From the NCBI GenBank assembly GCA_937907055.1, contig CALCTW010000078.1, positions 1 to 10,422 of the forward strand: 10,422 bases of DNA, in the 5' to 3' direction. The stretch comes from an uncultured Clostridia bacterium (GTDB taxonomy: Bacteria; Bacillota; Clostridia; Christensenellales; Aristaeellaceae). Shown piece after piece: positions 1 through 6,625 of this stretch. Every line of letters starts with the position of its first letter. Position 1 is the first letter of the stretch. The notes under the pieces were generated by a model. That model worked only from the letters and a program-made list of their open reading frames with translations. It made no database searches and was not told the origin of the DNA. Both the position numbers and the translations under genes were made by a program.

Positions 1-317
1 AGCATGATGGCCAGCATGATCGGGATCGGGAAGCCGGCGATCAGGCCCATGATGTTCAGCAGCAGCGTGTTCCACAGGGACATCCAGAACTCATTCTGGT
101 CCATGACGAACTTGAAGTTCTCCAGACCCACCCAAGCCTTGGGAAGACCGTTATCGGTGATCCTGTTTTCCTGGAAGGCCATGATGATTCCCGTCATGGG
201 CTTATAGCAGAAAATAATGTAAAATGCCACAGGGAGGAGCAACATCACATAGAGGCGCCAGTCCCGCAGGATCGGATTCTGCTTTCCGGATACCGGAGTT
301 TGCACATTCATACTCAT
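1..317 (-). CDS. Sugar ABC transporter permease, LplB type (5' part, runs off left edge)
   Basis: This is the N-terminal part (105 complete codons) of an inner-membrane permease of a binding-protein-dependent carbohydrate ABC importer, LplB/YteP class (COG4209-like). A short cytoplasmic head precedes a first transmembrane helix at about residues 22-38. It is followed by the family's YKPM-GI-AFQ stretch (38-49), the WVGLENFKFV block (62-71) and the NTLLLNIMGL start of the permease domain (83-92). The start at 317 is preferred because a stop (TAG at 324-326, minus strand) lies two codons upstream and GGTGAT, complementary to the 16S tail, lies 8 nt before it. A second ATG at 311 is possible. 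Such permeases normally work with a second permease and a lipoprotein binding protein, expected beyond the left edge. The substrate is inferred to be an oligosaccharide, possibly xylan- or pectin-derived given the nearby xylanase, but the sequence does not show this. Confidence 0.9.
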   Translation of the reverse strand, partial: MSMNVQTPVSGKQNPILRDWRLYVMLLLPVAFYIIFCYKPMTGIIMAFQENRITDNGLPKAWVGLENFKFVMDQNEFWMSLWNTLLLNIMGLIAGFPIPIMLAIM

Positions 318-380
318 TTTCGCCTATCACCCACTCTTGTTTAATAAAGGAAAACGGGAGAACAATAACACTTTTTGATG

Positions 381-420
381 AATATTATTATAATTGCAAG
401 AAGCATCTACTTCTATGCAA
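381..420 (-). promoter_or_regulatory. Candidate promoter with an inverted repeat, upstream of the sugar permease
   Basis: On the minus strand a perfect TATAAT (387-392) lies 17 nt after a weak -35, TAGAAG (410-415). The predicted transcript starts near 380, giving a leader of about 63 nt. An inverted repeat, TTGCAAGAAG / CTTCT-A-TGCAA (394-403 and 410-420, one bulged base, 6-nt loop), covers the -35 and spacer. That is where a repressor or activator of a sugar-uptake operon would bind. The operator role is inference. Confidence 0.45.
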
Positions 421-630
421 ATCCCGCCTGTTACTATGCGCATCCTGCACACAAGCCGTCTTCATCGGCAAACAACAGACCAAATAATACATATCAGAAA
501 AAACAAAATCCGGGTCTTCAACACATTTTCCATGAAAAATGGCAGATAAAAAACCGAAATCAGTCTGTTTTTTCCTTGTTGATGCCATTATATATTAAAC
601 GATCCGAATATGCAACATAAAAATTAATAA
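421..630. other. AT-rich intergenic stretch with no recognised gene
   Basis: This 210-base stretch separates the sugar permease promoter from the terminator of the oxidoreductase gene. It is clearly richer in A and T than its surroundings. Short open frames cross it on both strands, but none has a ribosome binding site, a recognisable domain or plausible codon use. I see no tRNA-like fold or repeat array. Confidence 0.5.
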
Positions 631-633
631 AAA

Positions 634-665
634 CGCCGCGGCCGGAAAAAAAGACGGCCGCGGCG
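634..665 (-). terminator. Rho-independent terminator of the oxidoreductase gene
   Basis: An 11-bp perfect GC stem (CGCCGCGGCCG at 634-644 with CGGCCGCGGCG at 655-665) encloses a 10-nt A-rich loop. Read on the minus strand it begins 17 nt after the oxidoreductase stop codon and is followed by TTTTTATTAATTTTTA. It is a classical intrinsic terminator. Confidence 0.9.
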
Positions 666-681
666 CTGAGATCTGTCTGAT

Positions 682-1668
682 TTATCGCTCTGAGGGATAG
701 AAAATGCCCATGTCATGACGGACGCGGGTGCAAAGACGGCTCACCTGCAATGATTCCGACAGCGGAACGACCGGAGATTCCGTCAGCCCGCCCAGAACGC
801 ATTCGGCGGCGTGATCGAATTCATAGTGATGCCCTTCATGCTCCTGCGCGAAGGTAAAGGCCCGCGGTTCCGCGCCGTTCTGATACAGCGTAAACGCCCA
901 GGGGTGCCAGAACTCCGGCATGACGATAAAGCCCTTCGTCCCCAGGATACGCAGCGTATTATCGCAGGAAGCGTCCATGCCGCACATGAACTGCGCCGTT
1001 TTCCCGTCCGCGTACATCATCTGCACACAGGTGCGCATATCCACGCCCTGCTCCGTTTTCCGGCAGACGGCGTGCACCTGCTCCGGATCAGCCCCCAGCA
1101 GCGAGGTACAGGCCATGAGCGGATACACCCCCAGGTCCAGCAGCGCGCCGCCGGCCAGTTCCGGCGCGAACACACGGTCAGCCGGATCGGGATTGCCATT
1201 ATAATAGGAAAAATCTCCGTAGACATGACGCACCTCACCGATCGCGCCCTCCCGGATCTGCCGCAGGGCTTCTTCCATGGCAGGCGTAAAACGCGTCCAC
1301 ATGGCCTCCATCAGGAAAACGCCGTTTTCCCGCGCGCAGTCGATCATCCGCCGCGCTTCCTCCGGGGTGACGGTCATGGGCTTCTCGCACAGCACATGCT
1401 TGCCCGCGCGCATCATCCGCACCGCCTGCTCCGCGTGGAGCGGATGCGGGGTCGCGATATAGACCAGGTCCACCTGATCACTTTCCGCCAGTTCCTCATA
1501 GCTGCCATAGGCCAGCGGCACCCCGTACCGGTCCGCCGCCGCCCGGGCGCGCGAAAGCTCCCGCGCCGCGATCGCCGTCACCGTGATCTTTTTCGCGTTG
1601 TGCATGTCTACCATCACGCGGTCCATGATCCTGCCGGCGCCCAGGATCCCCATTCTGATCTTTTCCAT
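682..1668 (-). CDS. Gfo/Idh/MocA family NAD(P)-dependent oxidoreductase
   Basis: This is a 328-residue cytosolic dehydrogenase of the Gfo/Idh/MocA family, usual length. The N-terminal Rossmann domain opens with GILGAGRI (7-14). The family CEKPMTV motif is at 94-100, with the conserved lysine K96. The C-terminal alpha/beta domain carries WTRF (124-127) and GGALLDLGVYPL (173-184), with the family's Tyr/His position at Y182. The overall pattern resembles dimeric dihydrodiol dehydrogenases and NADP-dependent D-xylose dehydrogenases, so a sugar or sugar-derivative substrate is likely. The exact reaction cannot be read. The frame is open for 39 more codons upstream, but the start at 1668 fits the family and has AGGATGG 9 nt before it; the longer N-terminus would also run across the predicted promoter. 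It is divergent from the xylanase gene and monocistronic, ended by the terminator at 634-665. Confidence 0.9.
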   Translation of the reverse strand: MEKIRMGILGAGRIMDRVMVDMHNAKKITVTAIAARELSRARAAADRYGVPLAYGSYEELAESDQVDLVYIATPHPLHAEQAVRMMRAGKHVLCEKPMTVTPEEARRMIDCARENGVFLMEAMWTRFTPAMEEALRQIREGAIGEVRHVYGDFSYYNGNPDPADRVFAPELAGGALLDLGVYPLMACTSLLGADPEQVHAVCRKTEQGVDMRTCVQMMYADGKTAQFMCGMDASCDNTLRILGTKGFIVMPEFWHPWAFTLYQNGAEPRAFTFAQEHEGHHYEFDHAAECVLGGLTESPVVPLSESLQVSRLCTRVRHDMGIFYPSER

Positions 1669-1714
1669 CTGTTGATTCCATCCTGTTTCATCTATATCGG
1701 TTTTATCCATTCGC

Positions 1715-1744
1715 ATTCTATCATATTTTCTGTCCGGATGACAA
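1715..1744 (-). promoter_or_regulatory. Promoter of the Gfo/Idh/MocA oxidoreductase gene
   Basis: On the minus strand TTGTCA (1739-1744) is followed after 18 nt by TAGAAT (1715-1720). A TG dinucleotide one base upstream of the -10 gives the extended form TGATAGAAT. Transcription would start near 1708, about 40 nt before the chosen start codon. This supports the shorter protein start. Confidence 0.7.
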
Positions 1745-1844
1745 GGAGCGTCCCCCCGGAAAACAGGAAAAGCACGAAAAAACACAAACCGGCCCCGGAT
1801 ATATGATTTTATTTTTGATATTATCGGTATAGGTTCATTCTATC

Positions 1845-1875
1845 CTGACAGGCAGGCTGTATTTTATGATATAAT
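1845..1875 (+). promoter_or_regulatory. Promoter of the GH10 xylanase gene
   Basis: A perfect TATAAT (1870-1875) is preceded by TGA, making an extended -10. A CTGACA (1845-1850) lies upstream with a long 19-nt spacer, which an extended -10 tolerates. The predicted start is near 1882. A short inverted repeat, CCGCTG-N6-CAGCGG (1884-1901), lies immediately at the predicted start and could be an operator or a 5'-end hairpin. Confidence 0.7.
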
Positions 1876-1919
1876 CCAGTTAACCGCTGCAGCTTCAGCG
1901 GAAAAAGGAGCGTATTGAT

Positions 1920-3158
1920 ATGGATCGTTATGAACACCGCAAATCCTCTGTGACCGTGCGTGTGACGGACGCGAACGGCAATCCCCTTGCCAATACCCGT
2001 GTCCATGCCCGCCTGACCCGCCATGAATTCCTTTTCGGCACCGGCGCGTTCTTTACGGCCAAAACGGCGGATCCCGTGCTGGCCGGTGATAAAAAAGATT
2101 ATTTCGACCGCGTGTTTGATGAATGGCGGCAGACCTTCAACTACGGCACCCTGCCCTTCTATATCGGCCGTTATGAGCCCAAGCGCGGTCAGACCCGCGA
2201 AGAAGAAACGCAGCGCGCCGCCGCCCTGATGGCCGCGAACGGCAAGCAGATCAAGGGACATCCCCTGTGCTGGCACACCGTTTCCGCCCCGTGGATGTAT
2301 GATATGACCGAAGAAGAGGTGCTGGATTACTTCCTCTACCGCATCGAGCGCGATGTCAGCGCCTTCAAGGACAAGATCCACTTCTGGGATGTGATCAACG
2401 AAGTGGTCATCATGCCCGAATTCGTCAATGAACCGGCCTCCATGCCGCGCATGAATCCTGTCACCCGCCTGTGCCGCAAGATCGGACGCGTGCAGCTGGT
2501 GAAGACCCTGTTTGACAAGGCGCATGCCGTCGATCCCACTGCCACGCTGCTGCTCAATGATTTCAACACCAGCGACCGCTACCGTCAGCTGATCGCGGAT
2601 TGCCTCGACGCCGGCACGGGCATCGATGTGATCGGCATCCAGAGCCATCAGCATCAGGGCTTCTGGGGCATGGAAAAGCTGCAGCAGGTGACCGAGCGCT
2701 TCGAGCAGTTCGGCCTGCCCATCCATTACACCGAAAACACCTTCGTTTCCGGCCATCTGATGCCGCCTGAGATCGTGGACCTGAATGACTATCAGATCCC
2801 CGAATGGCCCAGCACCGCGGAAGGCGAGGAACGCCAGAAGGAAAACCTGATGACCATGATGGAATATCTGTTCTCCCGCCCGCTGGTGGAAGGCTTCACC
2901 ACCTGGGACTTTGAAGATCATCAGTGGCTGGGCGCTCCCTCCGGCCTGATCCGCGCGGACGGCACCCCCAAGCCCGCCCTGCTGGCGCTGAAGGAGAAGC
3001 TGAACGGCGAATGGCACACCGAAGCCGATCTTGTGACCGATGAAAACGGCTGCTGCACGCTGTACGGCTACCGCGGAGATTATGAGCTGAGCGCCGGCAG
3101 CGGCGCGGCTGCCCTCACCCTGAAGAAGGGCATGGATGAGATCCGCGTGACGTTGTAA
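1920..3158 (+). CDS. GH10 endo-1,4-beta-xylanase, without signal peptide
   Basis: This 412-residue glycoside hydrolase family 10 enzyme hydrolyses internal beta-1,4 bonds of xylan or xylo-oligosaccharides. Residues 10-42 form a small beta domain (VTVRVTDANGNPLANTRV...FLFGTG) commonly seen before such GH10 domains. The TIM barrel shows KGHPLCWH (112-119), WDVINE with the acid/base E161 (156-161), GIQSHQH (239-245), YTEN with the nucleophile E272 (270-273) and TTWDFEDHQWLG (327-338). A second small beta segment follows (372-412). The nucleophile motif is TEN rather than the common TELD. There is no signal peptide, so the enzyme is probably cytosolic and acts on imported oligosaccharides. AAGGAG lies 9 nt before the ATG. 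It has its own promoter and is divergent from the sugar-type oxidoreductase. Family call firm; the precise substrate is inferred. Confidence 0.93.
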   Translation: MDRYEHRKSSVTVRVTDANGNPLANTRVHARLTRHEFLFGTGAFFTAKTADPVLAGDKKDYFDRVFDEWRQTFNYGTLPFYIGRYEPKRGQTREEETQRAAALMAANGKQIKGHPLCWHTVSAPWMYDMTEEEVLDYFLYRIERDVSAFKDKIHFWDVINEVVIMPEFVNEPASMPRMNPVTRLCRKIGRVQLVKTLFDKAHAVDPTATLLLNDFNTSDRYRQLIADCLDAGTGIDVIGIQSHQHQGFWGMEKLQQVTERFEQFGLPIHYTENTFVSGHLMPPEIVDLNDYQIPEWPSTAEGEERQKENLMTMMEYLFSRPLVEGFTTWDFEDHQWLGAPSGLIRADGTPKPALLALKEKLNGEWHTEADLVTDENGCCTLYGYRGDYELSAGSGAAALTLKKGMDEIRVTL

Positions 3159-3164
3159 TCCGGA

Positions 3165-3193
3165 TAGACAAAACCGATCTGTTCTTATATAAT
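3165..3193 (+). promoter_or_regulatory. Promoter of the MATE transporter gene
   Basis: TAGACA (3165-3170), a 17-nt spacer and a perfect TATAAT (3188-3193) form a near-consensus housekeeping promoter just after the xylanase stop codon. The predicted start near 3200 gives a leader of about 65 nt holding the hairpin at 3216-3248. The exporter is therefore probably transcribed on its own, not only by read-through from the xylanase. Confidence 0.7.
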
Positions 3194-3215
3194 ATTATCA
3201 TCACGAAATAACACG

Positions 3216-3248
3216 ATCTCCGGTCGGGAACGCTCCCCGGCCGGAGAT
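3216..3248 (+). promoter_or_regulatory. Stable hairpin in the 5' leader of the MATE gene
   Basis: A 13-bp stem (3216-3228 with 3236-3248, one T-G wobble, otherwise perfect) encloses a 7-nt loop. It ends 7 nt before the GAGG ribosome binding site. No T-run follows, so it is a poor intrinsic terminator. It could act as a leader control element or an mRNA stabiliser, or be an operator as DNA. Its role is inferred. Confidence 0.55.
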
Positions 3249-3265
3249 TCCGCTATGAGGTCTTT

Positions 3266-4615
3266 ATGCGCGATCATATGCTCCGTGACAAAACATTCAT
3301 CCGCGGCCTGAGCAAGCTGGCCCTCCCCATCGCGGCGCAGAGCCTGATGCTCTCCGCTGTGGCTGTGGCCGATACCCTGATGCTGGGACAGTATCAGGAT
3401 GATATGGCCGCGGTATCGCTGGCGACCAAGATCCAGTTTGTCCAGAACATCGCCATTTCCAGCTTCATTGCCGCCCTGATCATGCTGGGGGCGCAGTACT
3501 GGGGCAAAAAAGACAAGGTGAGCATGGACAAACTGTTCGGCATCGCCCTGCGCTACGGCGGCATCCTGTCTATCCTGTTCTTTATCGGCTGTGAGTTCTT
3601 CCCGCAGTATCTCATGCTCATTTTCACCGATCAGCAGGTGCTGATCGACATCGCCGTGCCCTATCTTCGCATCGCGGCCTGGTCCTATTTGATCACCGGC
3701 TTCAGCCAGTGCTATCTGGCGCTGTTAAAGATCAGCAATCACACCGGGGACACAGCCACCATCAGCGGCACCACGGTGGTCCTGAACATCGCGCTGAACG
3801 CCGTGTTCATTTTCGGCCTGAAAATGAATGTCCGCGGCGCGGCGCTGGCCACGCTGATCGCCCGCGCGGTGGAGCTGATGTGGGCCATGGCGCTCTCCTT
3901 CCGAAAGAACTACATCCGCCCCTCCCTCCGCCATGTTTTCTCGGCAGATAAGCTTCTGCACCGCGATTTTGTGCGCAATCTGCTGCCGCTGCTGGGAGCC
4001 GGGCTGCTGTGGGGTGTGGGCTTCACGGCCTACAGCGCCTTCATGGGGCATATCGAGGATGCCGCGGCCGCCAATTCCGTGGCCTCCTCGGTCATTGAAC
4101 TGGTCTGCTGCGCCTGCAACGGTCTGGCCAGCGGCGGCGGCATTCTGGTGGGCAATGAGCTGGGCGCGGGGCATCCGGATACCGGCAAACTGTACGGCAA
4201 CCGCATCCTGCGTATCGCGTGGGTGTGCGGGTTCCTCACCTCTCTGGCCATGTTTGCCATCACACCGCTCATCATGTCCATCGTCCACCTGAACGATACC
4301 GCCACCGGCTACCTGAAGGACATGATGATCGTGATGACGGTGTATACCATCGGCCGTGTCATCAACACCATCATCATCAACGGCATCTTCGCCGCCGGCG
4401 GCGATACCATGTTTGATGTCTACAGCCTCGCGGTCACCATGTGGGGCATCGCCCTGCCGCTGGCCGCGCTGGGCACCTTCGTATTCAACTGGCCGGTGTG
4501 GGTGGTCTACGGCTGCACCTGTCTGGATGAGGTGGGCAAGATCCCCTGGGTGATCTGGCACTTCCGCAAATACAAGTGGGTGAAGGATCTGACGCGCGAA
4601 GGCGGTCAGGCTTGA
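3266..4615 (+). CDS. MATE family efflux transporter
   Basis: This is a 449-residue integral membrane protein of the multidrug and toxic compound extrusion family. Such proteins are normally about 440-460 residues with 12 helices in two homologous bundles, and the hydrophobicity pattern here fits that. The N-terminal bundle begins LPIAAQSLMLSAVAVADTLMLG, with the family's VADTLMLG helix near residues 33-40. The second bundle begins at about residue 235 (RNLLPLLGAGLLWGVGFTAYSAF) and contains the NGLASGGGILVGNELGAG segment typical of MATE proteins. They export drugs or metabolites by Na+ or H+ antiport; the substrate cannot be told. The ATG at 3266 has TGAGG 5 nt upstream; the later in-frame ATG at 3278 has no such site. 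It has its own promoter upstream and a terminator downstream. Its link with the neighbouring xylanase may be only positional. Confidence 0.93.
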   Translation: MRDHMLRDKTFIRGLSKLALPIAAQSLMLSAVAVADTLMLGQYQDDMAAVSLATKIQFVQNIAISSFIAALIMLGAQYWGKKDKVSMDKLFGIALRYGGILSILFFIGCEFFPQYLMLIFTDQQVLIDIAVPYLRIAAWSYLITGFSQCYLALLKISNHTGDTATISGTTVVLNIALNAVFIFGLKMNVRGAALATLIARAVELMWAMALSFRKNYIRPSLRHVFSADKLLHRDFVRNLLPLLGAGLLWGVGFTAYSAFMGHIEDAAAANSVASSVIELVCCACNGLASGGGILVGNELGAGHPDTGKLYGNRILRIAWVCGFLTSLAMFAITPLIMSIVHLNDTATGYLKDMMIVMTVYTIGRVINTIIINGIFAAGGDTMFDVYSLAVTMWGIALPLAALGTFVFNWPVWVVYGCTCLDEVGKIPWVIWHFRKYKWVKDLTREGGQA

Positions 4616-4640
4616 CACGGCACAAAGTTCCGCTTATCAT

Positions 4641-4690
4641 ATGCCTGTACGAAGCCGCATAAACACCCCTGTTTATCGCCGTACAGGCAT
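4641..4690 (+). terminator. Probable terminator of the MATE gene
   Basis: ATGCCTGTAC (4641-4650) and GTACAGGCAT (4681-4690) form a perfect 10-bp outer stem, extended by one G-C pair. An inner stem, ATAAAC/GTTTAT (4659-4664 with 4671-4676), closes the top. The right arm runs into TTTTCAGTTTTT. It lies 25 nt after the MATE stop codon. The U-tract is interrupted, so it may be leaky. Confidence 0.7.
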
Positions 4691-4753
4691 TTTCAGTTTT
4701 TGACGAAGGACGAAGTTCCGCATAGCGGGTCTCCCGTCCGATCCGGAGGAACC

Positions 4754-5257
4754 ATGATGAAACGCTGTACCGCTCTTCTGATCCTCTTGTGCCTGCTGCT
4801 GCCCGGCTTTGCTGCCGCCGACAGCATGGTCAACACGTCCTATTCCTACACCGCGGATAACACGCTTTATGAAGGTCTCTACACCGGCACATGTGAAAAC
4901 GGCCTGCCGGAGGGCTTCGGCCTGTTCATCGCGAAAGACGGCGATACCGTGCTCTGGCACTATATCGGTCTCTGGCACGAAGGTCTGCCGGAGGGCGAAG
5001 GCGCTGTCTATTATGAGAACGGGCAGGTGCAGAGGGGCGTTTTCGCGAAAGGCGTGCTGCAAAACGCCGCGCTGACCGCCGCCATGCCGAATACCGATGG
5101 GGATGTGATGTACATCGGCAATGTCAAGACCCGCGCCTTCCACCTCCCCTCCTGTTCCTCCGTCACAGACATGAAGCCGGAGAACAGAGCCCCGCTTTAC
5201 AGCCGCGAGGAAGCCGTCAGCCAGGGCTATCACCCCTGCGGACGCTGCAAACCGTAA
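4754..5257 (+). CDS. Small secreted protein with MORN-like repeats and an Ada-like zinc-binding C-terminus
   Basis: The predicted protein has 167 residues. Residues 1-22 are a signal peptide (MMKRC, a leucine-rich core, and AAA before D23), without a lipobox cysteine. MORN-like repeats follow at about 39-60 (YEGLYTG...NGLPEGFGLF) and 70-92 (YIGLWHEGLPEGEGAVYYENG), with a degenerate third one to about 102. The C-terminal region (119-167) reads MYIGNVKTRAFHLPSC...GYHPCGRCKP. This matches the small domain with Ada-type metal-binding fold found at the end of various secreted nucleases and competence proteins. H130, C134, C162 and C165 are the likely zinc ligands. GGAGG lies 4 nt before the ATG at 4754 and 7 nt before a second ATG at 4757, so either may be used. 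The open frame extends 18 codons further upstream to a TTG, but that would bury the signal peptide. The function is unknown; a cell-surface or extracellular binding role is inferred. Confidence 0.85.
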   Translation: MMKRCTALLILLCLLLPGFAAADSMVNTSYSYTADNTLYEGLYTGTCENGLPEGFGLFIAKDGDTVLWHYIGLWHEGLPEGEGAVYYENGQVQRGVFAKGVLQNAALTAAMPNTDGDVMYIGNVKTRAFHLPSCSSVTDMKPENRAPLYSREEAVSQGYHPCGRCKP

Positions 5258-5301
5258 ACCGCGCTTTTTCGGCACGGAAAACGTAATGTTCATATGAAGT
5301 T

Positions 5302-5342
5302 AAAAACACAGGAGCCCGCGGGAACGGAGCTCCTGTGTTTTT
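5302..5342. terminator. Bidirectional terminator between converging genes
   Basis: A perfect 14-bp inverted repeat (AAAAACACAGGAGC at 5302-5315, GCTCCTGTGTTTTT at 5329-5342) has a 13-nt loop. It has an A-run on its left arm and a T-run on its right, so it ends transcripts from both sides: the MORN protein gene (plus) and the alcohol dehydrogenase gene (minus, stop at 5383). Confidence 0.92.
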
Positions 5343-5382
5343 GTATTTGAAATGATATTCAGGGGAAGGCGCCGATCCGGGA

Positions 5383-6558
5383 TCAGAACACCATCAGCTG
5401 ATAGATCTTGGCGCAGTCTTCGGCGGTGAGGGTGACAAAGCCGGAGATGGAACCGCCGCGGTCGCCGCCGCACAGGGTATCCACCAGCACGGGGATATCT
5501 TCTTCCTTCGCGCCCAGCTCGGCAAAGTTCTTGGGCATGCCGATGGAGCACAGGAAGGCGCGCAGCGCTTCGATACCGGCCTTCGCGGTCACTTCGGGAT
5601 GATCGAAATCCATCTGGCAGCCCCAGACGCGCACAGCCACCTTGGCAAAGCGCATCACATCGTGCTGCATCACATAGGTGAACACGGCAGGCATGGTCAC
5701 CGCCAGACCGGCGCCGTGCGCGCAGTCATACAGGGCGGACAGCTCATGCTCGATATTGTGGCTGTTCCAGTCCTGGCTGCGGCCGACACCGCAGGCGTTG
5801 TTATGCGCCATCATACCCGCCCACATGATGTTGGCACGGGCTTCGTAGTTGTTGGGATCGGCGATCACGCGGGGGCCTTCATGCACCATGGTCAGCAGCA
5901 GCGCTTCGATCATGCGATCGGTCACTTCCACATCCTTGGTGTTGGTCAGATAACGCTCATACAGGTGCGCCATGATATCGGTGATACCGGCAGCGGTCTG
6001 ATAGGGGGGCAGGGTCTGCGTGAGCGCGGGGTTCAGCACGCTGAAACGGGGACGGATGGCATCGCCGCTGGCGCCGCGCTTGAGCATGCCGTCCTCAAGG
6101 GTGATCACAGAGTCCGGGCTGCCTTCGCTGCCGGCCGCCGCGATGGTGAGGATGGTGCCGATGGGCAGGGCCTTTTCAATGCGCTTGCCGCAGTAGAAAT
6201 CCCAGAAATCGCCGTCATACACCACACCGGCCGCGATGGCCTTGGCGGAGTCGATGGTGCTGCCGCCACCCACAGCCAGCACAAAATCCACATTTTCCGC
6301 GCGGCACAGCTTGATGCCTTCATACACCAGGCCGCTGCGGGGATTGGGCTGCACGCCGCCCAGTTCCACATAGGGGATATTCTCGGCCTCCAGAGAAGCC
6401 TTCACACGGCCCAGCAGGCCGGAGCGGACCACGCTGCCGCCGCCGTAGTGGATCAGCACCTTGCTGCCGCCGAAACGCTTCACCAGGCTGCCGGTGGTAT
6501 TTTCGGTATCCTTGCCGAAGGCAAAATAAGTGGGAGAATAGAAAGTAAAGTTGTTCAC
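5383..6558 (-). CDS. Iron-containing alcohol dehydrogenase (YqhD/butanol dehydrogenase type)
   Basis: This 391-residue group III metal-dependent dehydrogenase reduces aldehydes to alcohols with NAD(P)H in the cytosol. The nucleotide-binding motif GGGSTIDSAK is at 97-106. The metal site is complete and equivalent to that known from E. coli YqhD: D194 and H198 (GITDIMAH), H267 (NSHNIEHE) and H281 (DCAHGAGLAV). The length is as expected. The start is GTG at 6558, supported by AAGGAGG 8 nt upstream. The upstream SDR gene ends 67 nt before it on the same strand with no convincing promoter or terminator between, so the two are probably one operon. The substrate is unknown; a fermentative or detoxifying aldehyde reduction is inferred. 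Confidence 0.93.
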   Translation of the reverse strand: MNNFTFYSPTYFAFGKDTENTTGSLVKRFGGSKVLIHYGGGSVVRSGLLGRVKASLEAENIPYVELGGVQPNPRSGLVYEGIKLCRAENVDFVLAVGGGSTIDSAKAIAAGVVYDGDFWDFYCGKRIEKALPIGTILTIAAAGSEGSPDSVITLEDGMLKRGASGDAIRPRFSVLNPALTQTLPPYQTAAGITDIMAHLYERYLTNTKDVEVTDRMIEALLLTMVHEGPRVIADPNNYEARANIMWAGMMAHNNACGVGRSQDWNSHNIEHELSALYDCAHGAGLAVTMPAVFTYVMQHDVMRFAKVAVRVWGCQMDFDHPEVTAKAGIEALRAFLCSIGMPKNFAELGAKEEDIPVLVDTLCGGDRGGSISGFVTLTAEDCAKIYQLMVF

Positions 6559-6625
6559 AGGCGGTTCCTCCTTACAGTTTCAGATCATTTTCTTTTTGCA
6601 AAAAATAACATTCAGAAGCGATCCC

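Noticed and set aside
224..620. Short overlapping open frames on both strands left of the oxidoreductase
   Set aside because: They lie in AT-rich intergenic DNA, have no ribosome binding sites or domains, and overlap the sugar permease gene or its promoter.
811..1806. A 331-codon open frame on the plus strand opposite the oxidoreductase
   Set aside because: It has a His- and Arg-rich composition, no domain and no ribosome binding site; the opposite strand carries a complete Gfo/Idh/MocA enzyme.
1821..3017. A 398-codon open frame on the minus strand opposite the xylanase
   Set aside because: It lies wholly antisense to a confidently identified GH10 gene, is rich in His, Gln and Gly as typical antisense frames of GC-rich genes are, and has no ribosome binding site or known domain.
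3725..4618. A 297-codon minus-strand frame opposite the MATE gene
   Set aside because: It is rich in His, Gln and Asp with no membrane or enzyme motif and no translation signal, whereas the plus strand has a clear transporter.
4625..4720. Repeated AAGTTCCGC on both sides of the MATE terminator (4625-4633 and 4712-4720)
   Set aside because: Nine bases is too short to indicate a mobile-element duplication, and there is no inserted element between the copies beyond the hairpin.
6593..6604. TTTTTGCAAAAA palindrome between the SDR and alcohol dehydrogenase genes as a terminator
   Set aside because: The stem has no GC pairs beyond the centre and no room for a loop, so it would not form a stable RNA hairpin; an operon reading is preferred.
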